Source: Kitasatospora cinereorecta (GTDB lineage: Bacteria > Actinomycetota > Actinomycetes > Streptomycetales > Streptomycetaceae). Taken from it: a stretch of 64,000 bases of DNA. The notes below the pieces were generated by a model. It searched no databases. It had not been told where the DNA came from and saw nothing but the letters and a program-made list of their open reading frames with translations. The position numbers and the translations under genes are program-made. The stretch's first letter is position 1; every line of letters begins with the position of its first letter. Positions 34,976-44,211 of the stretch are shown piece by piece. The DNA lies in NCBI RefSeq assembly GCF_024172095.1, contig NZ_JAMZDX010000001.1:710001-774000 (forward strand), written 5' to 3'.

Positions 34976-35200
34976 TTGAAGCCCAACGTTCACCCCGAGT
35001 ACGTGGTCACCAAGGTGACCTGCACCTGCGGCGCCGAGTTCACCACCCGCTCGACCGAGACCAGCGGCGAGATCCGCGCCGAGGTCTGCTCGCAGTGCCA
35101 CCCGTTCTACACCGGCAAGCAGAAGATCCTCGACACCGGTGGCCGCGTGGCCCGCTTCGAGGCCCGCTTCGGCAAGAAGCTCAGCGGCAACAAGGCCTAG
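34976..35200 (+). CDS. rpmE: 50S ribosomal protein L31, zinc-binding type
   Basis: 74 residues, TTG start at 34976 after AGGAGA. Small protein of the large ribosomal subunit near the central protuberance. It carries the four Cys of the zinc-ribbon form (C16, C18, C38, C41; TCTCGAEF and [13 protein letters not shown]). Cys-containing L31 is normally the zinc-replete paralogue, with a Cys-free, Zur-controlled copy elsewhere; none is in this window. It leads prfA by about 135 bases. Confidence 0.97.
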   Translation: MKPNVHPEYVVTKVTCTCGAEFTTRSTETSGEIRAEVCSQCHPFYTGKQKILDTGGRVARFEARFGKKLSGNKA

Positions 35201-35334
35201 CGCTTCCGCGGCGCCGGTCTCAGGCGTCCCCGCGTACTCGTGGGGGCGTTTGGGCCGGCGCCGTTCGCATCCCCCCGCACCACCGCGGTCCCCCTCGCAG
35301 TCCCCGCCCCTCTCTCCGGGAAGTAGGCCCCCCA

Positions 35335-36411
35335 ATGTTCGAGGCAGTCGAAGAGCTCCTCGTCGAGCACGCCGACCTCGAGAAGCGGCTGGCCGACCCG
35401 TCGGTCCACGCCGACCAGGCCAACGCCCGCAAGCTCGCCAAGCGCTACGCCGAGCTCACCCCGATCACCCGCACCTACCTGGCCTGGCGCCAGGCCGGCG
35501 AGGACATCGAGGCGGCCCGTGAACTCGCCGCCGAGGACCCGGACTTCATCGCCGAGGTGAAGGACGGCGAGGCCCGCCGCGAGGTGCTGACCGAGGAGCT
35601 GCGGCTGCTGCTGGTGCCGCGCGACCCCAATGACGACAAGGACGTCATCCTGGAGGTCAAGGCGGGCGAGGGCGGCGAGGAGTCCGCGCTGTTCGCCGGT
35701 GACCTGCTCCGGATGTACCTGCGCTTCGCCGAGCGGGTGGGCTGGAAGACCGAGCTCATCGACGCCAACGAGTCCGACCTCGGCGGCTACAAGGACGTCT
35801 CGGTCGCCGTGAAGACCAGGGGCAGCACCGAGCCCGGCCAGGGCGTCTGGGCCCGGCTGAAGTACGAGGGCGGCGTGCACCGCGTGCAGCGCGTCCCGGC
35901 CACCGAGTCGCAGGGCCGGATCCACACCTCCGCCGCCGGCGTGCTGGTCACCCCGGAGGCCGAGGAGGTCGAGGTGGAGATCCACGCCAACGACCTGCGG
36001 ATCGACGTGTACCGCTCGTCCGGCCCGGGCGGCCAGTCCGTCAACACCACCGACTCCGCGGTCCGGATCACCCACCTGCCGACCGGTATCGTGGCCTCCT
36101 GCCAGAACGAGAAGAGCCAGCTGCAGAACAAGGAGCAGGCGATGCGCATCCTGCGTTCGCGGCTGCTGGCCGCCGCGCAGGAGGAGGCCGAGCGGGAGGC
36201 CTCGGACGCCCGTCGCAGCCAGGTCCGCACGGTCGACCGCTCCGAGCGGATCCGGACCTACAACTTCCCGGAGAACCGCATCTCGGACCACCGCACCGGC
36301 TTCAAGTCGTACAACCTGGACCAGGTCCTGGACGGCGACCTGAACGCGGTGATCCAGTCCTGCGTGGACGCCGACGCCGCGGCCAAGCTGGCCGCCGCGC
36401 AGGAGAACTGA
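35335..36411 (+). CDS. prfA: peptide chain release factor 1
   Basis: 358 residues, ATG 35335. Recognises UAA and UAG in the ribosomal A site and triggers peptide release. The codon-reading tripeptide is PAT ([13 protein letters not shown]), and the catalytic GGQ lies in [18 protein letters not shown]. The N-terminal coiled-coil domain and the C-terminal [11 protein letters not shown] are typical. The methylase that modifies the GGQ glutamine, prmC, starts 20 bases later, a conserved pairing. Confidence 0.97.
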   Translation: MFEAVEELLVEHADLEKRLADPSVHADQANARKLAKRYAELTPITRTYLAWRQAGEDIEAARELAAEDPDFIAEVKDGEARREVLTEELRLLLVPRDPNDDKDVILEVKAGEGGEESALFAGDLLRMYLRFAERVGWKTELIDANESDLGGYKDVSVAVKTRGSTEPGQGVWARLKYEGGVHRVQRVPATESQGRIHTSAAGVLVTPEAEEVEVEIHANDLRIDVYRSSGPGGQSVNTTDSAVRITHLPTGIVASCQNEKSQLQNKEQAMRILRSRLLAAAQEEAEREASDARRSQVRTVDRSERIRTYNFPENRISDHRTGFKSYNLDQVLDGDLNAVIQSCVDADAAAKLAAAQEN

Positions 36412-36431
36412 TCCTGTAAGGGGATGTACGG

Positions 36432-37298
36432 ATGAACCTGCTGCTCGCCGAGGTGGCCCAGGCCACCCAGCGGTTGGCCGCGGCCGGCGTACCGTCGCCG
36501 CGCTTCGACGCGGAGGAGCTGGCGGCCCACATCCACAACGTCAAGCGCAGCCAGCTGCACACCGTCCAGGACGGCGACTTCGACGCGCGCTACTGGGAGG
36601 CGATCTCCCGCCGCGAGCAGCGCGAGCCGCTGCAGCACATCACCGGGCGGGCCTTCTTCCGCTACCTGGAGCTGGAGGTCGGCCCGGGCGTCTTCGTGCC
36701 CCGGCCGGAGACCGAGTCGGTGGTCGAGTGGGCGATAAACGCGGTCCGCGACATGGACGTCGCCGAGCCGCTGGTGGTCGACCTGTGCTCCGGCTCGGGA
36801 GCGATCGCCCTCGCCCTGGCGCAGGAGCTGCCGCGCTCCACCGTGCACGCCTTCGAGCTCGACGAGGGCGCGCTGCCGTACACCCGCCGCAACATCGCCG
36901 CCTCGCCGGACCGCGGCCGGGTCACCCTGCACGAGGGCGACGCCACCCGTGCGTTCGAGCACGAGCACGGCTGGGACGGCCGCTTCGACCTGGTGATCAG
37001 CAACCCGCCGTACATCCCGCTCACCGAGTGGGAGTACGTCGCGCCCGAGGCCCGCGACCACGACCCGCAGATCGCGCTGTTCAGCGGCGAGGACGGGCTG
37101 GACACCATCCGCGGCATCGAGCGGGTGGCCGCCCGGCTGCTGCGGCCCGGCGGCGTGGTGGTCATCGAGCACGCCGACACCCAGGGCGGCCAGGTGCCGT
37201 GGATCTTCCGCGAGGAAGCCGGCTGGACCGACGCCGCCGACCACCGCGACCTGAACAACCGGCCCAGGTTCACCACTGCCCGCAGGGCTTCACTGTGA
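36432..37298 (+). CDS. prmC: release factor glutamine methyltransferase
   Basis: 288 residues, ATG 36432 behind AAGGGG. SAM-dependent N5-glutamine methylase acting on the GGQ glutamine of RF1/RF2. N-terminal helical substrate domain (residues 1-75), SAM-binding VVDLCSGSGAIALALAQ and the catalytic NPPY in DLVISNPPYIPLTEWEY. It lies between prfA and the Sua5-type gene, all closely spaced on the same strand. Confidence 0.95.
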   Translation: MNLLLAEVAQATQRLAAAGVPSPRFDAEELAAHIHNVKRSQLHTVQDGDFDARYWEAISRREQREPLQHITGRAFFRYLELEVGPGVFVPRPETESVVEWAINAVRDMDVAEPLVVDLCSGSGAIALALAQELPRSTVHAFELDEGALPYTRRNIAASPDRGRVTLHEGDATRAFEHEHGWDGRFDLVISNPPYIPLTEWEYVAPEARDHDPQIALFSGEDGLDTIRGIERVAARLLRPGGVVVIEHADTQGGQVPWIFREEAGWTDAADHRDLNNRPRFTTARRASL

Positions 37299-37320
37299 CT
37301 TCCGGAAGGGGACTGCACCG

Positions 37321-37968
37321 ATGAGCCGCCGTTACGACTGCTCCGACGCCGGGGACCGCGCGAGCGGCCTGCGTGAGGCCGCCTCGGCCATCCGCCGCGG
37401 CGAACTCGTCGTGCTGCCCACCGACACCCTGTACGGCGTCGGCGCCGACGCCTTCTCGCCGGAGGCGGTCGCCGCCCTGCTGGACGCCAAGGGCCGCGGT
37501 CGCAACATGCCCTCGCCGGTGCTGGTCGGCTCGCCGACCACGCTGCACGGCCTGGTCACCGACTTCTCCGAGCAGGCCTGGGAGCTGGTCGACGCGTTCT
37601 GGCCCGGCGGGCTGACCCTGGTCGCCAAGCACCAGCCCTCGCTGCGCTGGGACCTGGGCGAGACCCGGGGCACCGTCGCGGTCCGGATGCCGCTGCACCC
37701 GGTCGCACTGGAGCTGCTGAACACCACCGGGCCGCTGGCCGTCTCCAGCGCCAACAAGACCGGCGGCCCCTCCCCGGCGACCTGTGACGAGGCCGAGGGC
37801 CAGCTGGGCGACGCGATCGCCGTCTACCTCGACGGCGGCACGGCCGACCACGCGACCGCGTCGACCATCGTCGACGTCACCGGGAAGGTGCCGGTCGTGC
37901 TGCGGGCGGGCGCGGTCACCGTCGAGCAGCTGAGGGAGGTCGTTCCGGACGTGGAGGCCGGCAGTTGA
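37321..37968 (+). CDS. L-threonylcarbamoyladenylate synthase (Sua5/YciO/YrdC family)
   Basis: 215 residues, ATG 37321 with GAAGGGG upstream. Makes threonylcarbamoyl-AMP from threonine, bicarbonate and ATP for the t6A37 modification of ANN-decoding tRNAs. The YrdC core is intact: GELVVLPTDTLYGVGADAFS, DAKGRGRNMPSPVLVG, PGGLTLVAKH, TVAVRMPLHPVALELL, SSANKTGGPSP and STIVDVTGKVPVVLRAGAV. The length equals a YrdC domain without the extra Sua5 domain. The stop overlaps the next gene. Confidence 0.95.
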   Translation: MSRRYDCSDAGDRASGLREAASAIRRGELVVLPTDTLYGVGADAFSPEAVAALLDAKGRGRNMPSPVLVGSPTTLHGLVTDFSEQAWELVDAFWPGGLTLVAKHQPSLRWDLGETRGTVAVRMPLHPVALELLNTTGPLAVSSANKTGGPSPATCDEAEGQLGDAIAVYLDGGTADHATASTIVDVTGKVPVVLRAGAVTVEQLREVVPDVEAGS

Positions 37969-38636
37969 CAGCCGCCTCGCTGTACGCGGCCGACCCCGGC
38001 ATAGCCGGGTCGGTGGCGGTGGTGTCACGTCCGCTCGACACGTTCCGGATCCTCTTCGTCTGCACCGGCAACATCTGCCGCTCGCCGATCGCCGAGCGGC
38101 TGACCCGGCTCGAGCTGGAGTCCCGGCTCGGCCGGGACCTGGCCGGACGGATCGTGGTGGAGAGCGCCGGCACCTGGGGGCACGAGGGCGCGCCGATGGA
38201 GGCGCACGCGGCGACGGTGCTGGGGGAGTACGGCGCGGACAGCGCGGACTTCATCGGCCGGGAACTGCTGGACGAGCACGTCGTCGAGGCCGACCTGGTG
38301 CTCACCGCCACCCTCGACCACCGCGCCCAGGTGATCTCCATGGGCCACTCCGCGGGGCTGCGCACCTTCACGCTGAAGGAGTTCACCCGCCTGGTCGCCC
38401 GGGTCGACCCGCGGACCCTGCCCGACCCCCGGGACGGCGCGCGGCTCACCGAGCGCGCCCGCGCACTGGTCCGGGCGGCCGCTGCGCTGCGCGGGTGGTT
38501 GTTGGCCTCGACCCCGGAGTCGGACGAGCTGCACGACCCCTACGGCGCGCCGATCGGGATGTTCCGCAACTGCGGCGAGGAGATATTCGACGCCCTCGAC
38601 CCGGTCGTCACCGCGCTGACCGGGGTGTCCCGGTGA
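37965..38636 (+). CDS. low-molecular-weight protein tyrosine phosphatase-like
   Basis: 223 residues from TTG 37965, which overlaps the previous stop; GTG near 38019 would give a protein starting nearer the fold. The active-site loop FVCTGNICRSPIAERL has CX5R with the Ser (CTGNICRS). The general acid region LTATLDHRAQVISM and LPDPRD match the family. Such enzymes dephosphorylate tyrosine; bacterial ones often act on exopolysaccharide kinases, and arsenate reductases share the fold. The flanking wall-polymer genes make a cell-envelope role plausible, unproven. Confidence 0.88.
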   Translation: MTAASLYAADPGIAGSVAVVSRPLDTFRILFVCTGNICRSPIAERLTRLELESRLGRDLAGRIVVESAGTWGHEGAPMEAHAATVLGEYGADSADFIGRELLDEHVVEADLVLTATLDHRAQVISMGHSAGLRTFTLKEFTRLVARVDPRTLPDPRDGARLTERARALVRAAAALRGWLLASTPESDELHDPYGAPIGMFRNCGEEIFDALDPVVTALTGVSR

Positions 38637-38796
38637 ACCCATGGTGAAGACTGTGTGATGAACCCGTGCTCGGGCAGTGCCGGTTGGTCGGGCGTGCTCT
38701 GACGGCGGTACGCCGGTGTGTGCGGACGGGCCGCAGGCCCGGTGCGGACCTACCCTGGGAGGTGCCCCAAGCCCGCCGCTGCCCGGGAGCCACGCG

Positions 38797-40059
38797 ATGA
38801 CGGTCACCGATGCCGTGCAGACCCACTGGGAGGCCTCCGCGGCCCTGAGGCAGGCGGATCCGCTGGTCGCCGACCTGCTGTCCGCCGAGGCCGAGCGCCG
38901 CGCCGACAGCGTCCAGCTGCTGGCCGGCGAGAACCTGGTGAGCCCCGCCGTCCTGGCCGCGCTCGGCGGCCCGCTGGTCGACAAGTACGCCGAGGGCTAC
39001 CCCGGCCACCGCCACCACACCGGCTGCGCCCCGGCCGACACCGTGGAGGTGCTCGCGGTCGACCGGGCCTGCCAGCTGTTCGACGCCCCGCACGCCAACG
39101 TCCAGCCCCGGTCCGGGACTTCGGCGATGCTGGCGGCCTACGCGGCGCTGCTGCGGCCGGGCGACGCGGTGCTGGCGCTCTCGCTGGAGCACGGCGGACA
39201 CCTCAGCGCCGGCTCGCGGTCCAACTTCTCCGGACGCTGGTTCGACTTCGTCGGCTACGGGGTGCGCGAGGACGACGGCCTGATCGACCTCGACCAGGTG
39301 CGCGAACTGGCCCACCGGCACCGCCCGAAGGCGATCATCGCCGGCGGCATCTCCTACCCCCGGCACTGGGACTGGGCGGCCTTCCGGGAGATCGCCGACG
39401 AGGTGGACGCCTATCTGATCGCCTCCGCCGCGCAGACCACCGGCCTGGTCGCGGCCGGCGCCGCGCCGTCGCCGGTGCCGTACGCCGACGTCACCGTCGC
39501 CGCCACCCACAAGCTGCTGCGCGGCCCGCGCGGCGGCCTGCTGCTGTGCACCGCCGAACTGGCCGACCGGATCGACCGGGCGGTGTTCCCGTTCTGCCAG
39601 GGCGGCGCGGCGATGAACGAGGTGGCCGGGAAGGCCGTCGCGCTGGCCGAGGCGGCCACCCCCGAGTTCGCCGCCTACATCGGGCGCGCGGTGGACGGCG
39701 CCCGGGCGCTGGCGGCGGCGCTGGGGGAGTCCGGCGCCCGGCCGATGACCGGCGGCACCGACACCCACCTGGTGACCGTGGACGTCAGCCCGCTCGGCCT
39801 GAGCGGCCTGGAGGCCGAGCGGCGGTGCGCGGCGGCCGGGGTGATGCTCGGCAAGTGCGCGCTGCCGTACGACCCGGCGCCGCCCACCGAGGCGTCCGGC
39901 ATCCGGCTCGGCACCGGGACGGCCGCCGCCCAGGGCATGGGGGAGGAGGAGCTCGGCGAGATCGGTCGGCTGGTCGGCGGGTTGCTCGGGGACGGGACGG
40001 ACGGCGCCGTCCGGTCCCGGATCCAGGAGCTGGCCAGGGCGTTCGCGGGCCGGCGATGA
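38797..40059 (+). CDS. serine hydroxymethyltransferase-like protein with altered active site
   Basis: 420 residues, ATG 38797. It aligns along its whole length with SHMT: KYAEGYPG, ANVQPRSG, the PLP Lys239 in AATHKLLRGPRGG and GIRLGT for the carboxylate. Several residues required in E. coli GlyA are different: the PLP-N1 aspartate D200 is Ser210, H203 is Gln213, and Y64/Y65 are His73/His74. K239, H238, E66 and the Arg in GIRLGT remain. So it is a PLP enzyme of this fold, but ordinary serine-glycine conversion with folate is doubtful. The main glyA is presumably elsewhere. Would be labelled glyA automatically. Confidence 0.85.
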   Translation: MTVTDAVQTHWEASAALRQADPLVADLLSAEAERRADSVQLLAGENLVSPAVLAALGGPLVDKYAEGYPGHRHHTGCAPADTVEVLAVDRACQLFDAPHANVQPRSGTSAMLAAYAALLRPGDAVLALSLEHGGHLSAGSRSNFSGRWFDFVGYGVREDDGLIDLDQVRELAHRHRPKAIIAGGISYPRHWDWAAFREIADEVDAYLIASAAQTTGLVAAGAAPSPVPYADVTVAATHKLLRGPRGGLLLCTAELADRIDRAVFPFCQGGAAMNEVAGKAVALAEAATPEFAAYIGRAVDGARALAAALGESGARPMTGGTDTHLVTVDVSPLGLSGLEAERRCAAAGVMLGKCALPYDPAPPTEASGIRLGTGTAAAQGMGEEELGEIGRLVGGLLGDGTDGAVRSRIQELARAFAGRR

Positions 40060-40231
40060 GCACGCCGCCGCCTTGCTTCCCGTATTGCCTCCGGTCCGGG
40101 GCGAACCGCGATGCGCGCGGGGAGCGTCGGACTCAATAAGGTGTGCTCCGTGGCGACGCACCTCGAACCCCGAAACACGACGGGAGTACCCTGCGTACTC
40201 GACTGTCGGAGCGTGAACCAGGAGGCCAGTG

Positions 40232-41572
40232 GTGCGTGAGTATCTGCTGGTCCTGTTCGTGTCCGCAGCGGTGACCTACCTGCTGGTCAGCCCGGTCCGG
40301 AAGTTCGCCATCGCGGCCGGTGCGATGCCGGCGGTGCGCGCCCGTGACGTCCACCGGGAGCCCACCCCGCGGCTCGGCGGCATCGCCATGTTCGGCGGTC
40401 TGCTCGCCGGTCTGCTGGCCGCCTCGCAGCTGACCAACCTCGGTCGCCTGTTCGACCAGACCGCCGACGTGAAGGCGCTGCTCTCCGGCGCCGGGATCAT
40501 GTTCGTGCTGGGTGTGCTGGACGACAAGTGGGGCGTGGACGCCCTGGTGAAGCTGGGCGGCCAGATGGTCGCCGCCGGTGTGATGGTCTGGCAGGGCGTG
40601 ACGGTCATCTCGATCCCGGTGCCCGGCTACGGCCAGGTCGCGCTCACCCCGACCCAGGGCATGCTGATCGCGGTCGCCCTGGTGGTCGTCATGGTGAACG
40701 CGGTGAACTTCATCGACGGCCTGGACGGCCTGGCGGCCGGCATGGTCTGCATCGCCGCGATGGCCTTCTTCCTGTACTCCTACCGCCTCTGGCTCGGGTA
40801 CGGGATCAACGACGCGGCGCCCGCGGCGCTGTTCAGCGCGGTGCTGATCGGGATGTGCCTGGGCTTCCTGCCGCACAACCTGCACCCGGCGCGGATCTTC
40901 ATGGGCGACTCGGGCTCGATGATGCTCGGCCTGATGCTGGCGGTCAGCGCCATCTCGATCACCGGCCGCGTCGACCCCGACCTGATCACCTACCAGACCG
41001 GGTCCAAGACGGCCACCGTCCACGCCCTGGTGCCGATCTACATCCCGCTGGTGCTCCCGCTGACCGTGATCGCGCTGCCGCTGGCCGACCTGCTGCTGGC
41101 CGTGGTCCGCCGCACCTGGGCCGGCAAGTCGCCGTTCGCCGCGGACAAGCAGCACCTGCACCACCGCCTGCTGGAGGTCGGCCACTCGCACAGCCGGGCC
41201 GTCCTGATCATGTACTTCTGGGCGGCGCTGATCGCCTTCGGCACCGTCGCGGTCTCGGTCACCAACACCGGCCGCGCGGTGGTGCTCACCATGGCCGGGC
41301 TCTGCCTGGTCGGCATCGTGGTGCTGCTGATGCCGCGCTTCCGTCCGCACGCGCCCCGGGCCGTGCAGGCCTTCGTGCCGCCGCGCTACCGCAAGGGCGA
41401 GCCGGCCGTCGCGGAGCGGGCCGAGGTGCTCGCGGAGACCGCCGGGGCGACCGTCGAGGACGCCCCGCAGACCCCGGCGATGGCCGAGCTCTCGGCCGAG
41501 GACAAGGCCCTGCTGGGCCGGCTGGGCACCGGCGCGCACGCGGTCGGCCCGCGCGTCGACCAGAAGGGCTGA
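40232..41572 (+). CDS. undecaprenyl-phosphate sugar-1-phosphate transferase (MraY/WecA family)
   Basis: 446 residues, GTG 40232, six bases after GGAGG (another GTG at 40229). Integral membrane enzyme with about eleven helices. Family motifs are present: DVHREPTPRLGGIAMFGG, the Asp pair in GVLDDKWGVDALVK, VNAVNFIDGLDGLAAGM, FMGDSGSMMLGLML and HLHHRLLE. The last agrees with the WecA/TagO branch (HIHH-type) rather than MraY. It would load a HexNAc-phosphate onto undecaprenyl phosphate for wall glycopolymers. The C-terminal 60 residues are a hydrophilic tail. Directly upstream of the atp operon. Confidence 0.94.
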   Translation: MREYLLVLFVSAAVTYLLVSPVRKFAIAAGAMPAVRARDVHREPTPRLGGIAMFGGLLAGLLAASQLTNLGRLFDQTADVKALLSGAGIMFVLGVLDDKWGVDALVKLGGQMVAAGVMVWQGVTVISIPVPGYGQVALTPTQGMLIAVALVVVMVNAVNFIDGLDGLAAGMVCIAAMAFFLYSYRLWLGYGINDAAPAALFSAVLIGMCLGFLPHNLHPARIFMGDSGSMMLGLMLAVSAISITGRVDPDLITYQTGSKTATVHALVPIYIPLVLPLTVIALPLADLLLAVVRRTWAGKSPFAADKQHLHHRLLEVGHSHSRAVLIMYFWAALIAFGTVAVSVTNTGRAVVLTMAGLCLVGIVVLLMPRFRPHAPRAVQAFVPPRYRKGEPAVAERAEVLAETAGATVEDAPQTPAMAELSAEDKALLGRLGTGAHAVGPRVDQKG

Positions 41573-41621
41573 CCGTACGTCAACTGGCTTCGCCCGTACG
41601 GCGGGCACTGCTGGGCCGTTG

Positions 41622-41639
41622 GTGTGACAGGTACCACAC
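41622..41639. promoter_or_regulatory. inverted repeat upstream of atp promoter
   Basis: GTGTG-ACAGGTAC-CACAC, 5-bp arms with an 8-base centre, immediately before the -35 of the candidate atp promoter. Could be a second regulator site; low confidence. Confidence 0.25.
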
Positions 41640-41640
41640 G

Positions 41641-41669
41641 TTCATGGTAAAGCTCTCATCAAATAGTTT
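41641..41669 (+). promoter_or_regulatory. candidate promoter of the atp operon
   Basis: TTCATG (41641-41646), exactly 17 bases, TAGTTT (41664-41669), about 105 bases before atpI. The -10 overlaps a Rex-operator-like palindrome by two bases. Confidence 0.5.
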
Positions 41670-41685
41670 GTGATACCGTTCACGA
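41668..41685. promoter_or_regulatory. Rex operator (ROP)-like site
   Basis: TTGTGATACCGTTCACGA compared with the ROP consensus TTGTGAA-N4-TTCACAA: twelve of fourteen fixed positions match. It starts on the last bases of the candidate -10, where a repressor would block transcription. Rex senses the NADH/NAD+ ratio and controls respiratory genes in Streptomyces. Binding here is inferred. Confidence 0.6.
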
Positions 41686-41776
41686 GTACCGAGAACACGC
41701 CGAAGACCTCTAGTGGCCGGCCGTTCACGTTCTCGGCCTTCCCCCGTCACTACGACATGCCGCCGGAGTTGCCGAC

Positions 41777-42211
41777 ATGCCGTCCCACGACGCCCGGATC
41801 CTCCGCGGCGCCGCAATCCCCACTGCGGTCGCCGGACTGATCGCCATGGCGATCTCCACCGGAGTGGTGGGGTCGAAGGGGCTGCTTGGCGCGCTCTTCG
41901 CGACACTGCTGGTGATCGTGTTCTTCGGGTCCGGTCTGATCGCCCTCGACCGGCTGACGAGGAACAACCCGCAGATGCTGATGCCTGCGGCGCTGATGGT
42001 CTACACGACGCAGATCCTGCTGGTCGGCATCGTCCTCGCGCTGTTCAAGGACACCACGCTCTTCGACACCAAGGTGTTCGGCTTCACCCTTCTCGGTCTG
42101 GTGCTGATCTGGACGGCGTTCCAGGTCAGGGGTGCGTTGAAGGCGAAGATCTCCTACGTCCAGCCGGACGTCGACCGCGACGACAAGCCGAAATCCGGGC
42201 GTCAATCGTGA
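41777..42211 (+). CDS. atpI: ATP synthase protein I-like
   Basis: 144 residues, ATG 41777. Four membrane segments (TAVAGLIAMAISTGVVG, LGALFATLLVIVFFGSGLIAL, LMPAALMVYTTQILLVGIVLALF, VFGFTLLGLVLIWTAFQV) and a hydrophilic tail. Sequence is poorly conserved in AtpI; position just before atpB identifies it. AtpI has been implicated in c-ring assembly and Mg handling but is not essential. A 282-base gap with a hairpin separates it from atpB. Confidence 0.85.
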   Translation: MPSHDARILRGAAIPTAVAGLIAMAISTGVVGSKGLLGALFATLLVIVFFGSGLIALDRLTRNNPQMLMPAALMVYTTQILLVGIVLALFKDTTLFDTKVFGFTLLGLVLIWTAFQVRGALKAKISYVQPDVDRDDKPKSGRQS

Positions 42212-42260
42212 GCGGGGCGCACCGTCCCTCTCGCGAGGGGGGCGGTGTTTATGCCCCTCT

Positions 42261-42281
42261 GACGGACTGCTATCGTCCGTC
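42261..42281 (+). other. hairpin between atpI and atpB
   Basis: GACGGAC-TGCTATC-GTCCGTC, a perfect 7-bp stem with 7-base loop. TTTATG (42248) and TATCGT (42271), 17 bases apart, form a weak promoter-like pair across it. Either an mRNA processing or attenuation element, or an internal promoter for atpB onwards. Confidence 0.4.
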
Positions 42282-42493
42282 CCAACGGCGGAGTACGGGA
42301 AGCGGCCAGGTCCCTCCGATGATCGGACGGATCGCCCCCCGACTCCACGAAGTCTTCGAAGATCCCGCAGCGGCGATAGCGGCCGCGCGGGGTCAGCGAG
42401 AAATCCAACAAGTCCCAGTGCCGCACCGTGGCCGCAGGCCACGCCGACACACCGAGGTTGCCGTAACCATGCGTCATGACGAAGGAGTCTGTG

Positions 42494-43303
42494 GTGGGTG
42501 CTGACTTCCAGCTCGCCTCCGAGGCCGGGTGCCACCTGAACTCCGGCTGCGGCTTCCCGGCCCCTGGCCTGAACGAGTTCGACTTCAAGCCGATCTTCAC
42601 CGTCGGCGGGGTCGACTTCACCAAGCCGATGCTGCTGTCGATCATCTGCGCGGTTCTGGTGGTCGTCTTCTTCTGGGCCGCCTTCGCCAAGCCGAAGATC
42701 CTCCCCGGCAAGCTGCAGCTGGTCGGCGAGATCGGCTACGACTTCGTCAAGCGCAGCATCGTGCTGGAGACGATCGGCAAGAAGGGCGAGAAGTACGTCC
42801 CGATGCTGGTCTCGATGTTCTTCTTCGTGTGGATCATGAACATCATGTCCATCATCCCGTTCGCCCAGTTCCCGGTGATGGCGAAGATCGCCTTCCCGGT
42901 GGGCCTCGCGGCGGTTGTATGGGTCACGTACATGACCCTGACGTTCAAGAAGCACGGCTTCGTCGGCGGTCTGAAGAACCTCTGCTGGCCCTCGGGCATC
43001 CCCGGCTGGGTCATGTTCATCCTGGTCCCGATCGAGTTCATCTCGAACATCTTCGTGCGCCCGTTCACCCTCGCGGTCCGAGCCTTCGCGAACATGTTCG
43101 CCGGCCACCTGCTGATCGTGGTGTTCTCGGTCGCCTCCTGGTACCTGCTCAGCCCGAGCATCGGCGCCCTCTACGGCTCCGTCTCCTTCGTGGTCGCCGT
43201 CGCGCTGACCGGCTTCGAGCTGCTGGTCCAGTTCCTGCAGGCCTACATCTTCGTGATGCTCGCCAGCAGCTACATCGCCGGTGCCCTCGAAGAGGCTCAC
43301 TGA
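42494..43303 (+). CDS. atpB: F1Fo ATP synthase subunit a
   Basis: 269 residues from GTG 42494, six bases after GAAGGAG; an in-frame ATG at 42476 would add six residues. Fo stator subunit forming the proton half-channels. The essential Arg is in TLAVRAFANMFAGHLLIVV, and the last helices ALTGFELLVQFLQAYIFVMLASSYI face the c-ring. N-terminal GCGFPAPGLNEF is typical of streptomycete AtpB. First of the tightly linked structural genes. Confidence 0.95.
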   Translation: MGADFQLASEAGCHLNSGCGFPAPGLNEFDFKPIFTVGGVDFTKPMLLSIICAVLVVVFFWAAFAKPKILPGKLQLVGEIGYDFVKRSIVLETIGKKGEKYVPMLVSMFFFVWIMNIMSIIPFAQFPVMAKIAFPVGLAAVVWVTYMTLTFKKHGFVGGLKNLCWPSGIPGWVMFILVPIEFISNIFVRPFTLAVRAFANMFAGHLLIVVFSVASWYLLSPSIGALYGSVSFVVAVALTGFELLVQFLQAYIFVMLASSYIAGALEEAH

Positions 43304-43615
<312 letters not shown>

Positions 43616-43656
43616 GTCTGGCCCACCGGTAGCCAGTTTCGACGAAAGGTTCTGAT

Positions 43657-44211
43657 ATGTACCCCGAGGTCATCCTCGCGGCGGAGGAGCAGATGAACCC
43701 GCTCCTCCCCGCGTGGCCCGAGGTCATCATCGGCCTGCTCTGCTTCTTCATCGTCTTCGGCCTTCTCGGTAAGAAGCTCCTCCCCAGCATCGAGAACGTG
43801 CTGGCGGAGCGCCGTGACGCCATCGAGGGCGGCATGAAGCGCGCGGAAGCTGCTCAGGAGGAGGCTCAGGCCCTTCTCGAGCAGTACCGCGGCGAGCTGG
43901 CCGAGGCGCGTCACGAGGCCGCTCGGATCACCGAGCACGCCCGTGAGCAGGGTGCCGCCCTGATCGCAGAGATGCGCGAGGAGGGCCAGCGTCAGCGCGA
44001 GTCCATCGTCGCCGCCGGCCACGCCCAGATCGAGGCCGACAAGAAGCAGGCGACTGCCGCCCTGCGCCAGGACGTGGGTTCGCTGGCCTCCCAGCTGGCC
44101 TCCCGCATCGTGGGTGAGTCCCTCGAGGACCACGCCCGGCAGAGCGGCGTGATCGACCGCTTCCTCACCGAGCTCGAGGCCAAGGCCGCTGCCTCGGCGG
44201 GCGCCAAGTGA
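43657..44211 (+). CDS. atpF: F1Fo ATP synthase subunit b
   Basis: 184 residues, ATG 43657 with GAAAGG upstream. One membrane helix (PEVIIGLLCFFIVFGLLGKKLLP, about residues 20-42) and a long charged coiled coil (ENVLAERRDAIEGGMKRAEAAQEEAQALL onward) that forms the peripheral stalk. The C-terminal LASQLASRIVGESLEDHARQ contacts delta. It overlaps atpH by four bases, so b and delta are translationally coupled. Confidence 0.96.
   Translation: MYPEVILAAEEQMNPLLPAWPEVIIGLLCFFIVFGLLGKKLLPSIENVLAERRDAIEGGMKRAEAAQEEAQALLEQYRGELAEARHEAARITEHAREQGAALIAEMREEGQRQRESIVAAGHAQIEADKKQATAALRQDVGSLASQLASRIVGESLEDHARQSGVIDRFLTELEAKAAASAGAK

Noticed and set aside
34976..35200. Zur box upstream of rpmE
   Set aside because: The gene is the Cys-containing L31, and no Zur-like palindrome is visible; zinc control normally acts on the Cys-free paralogue.
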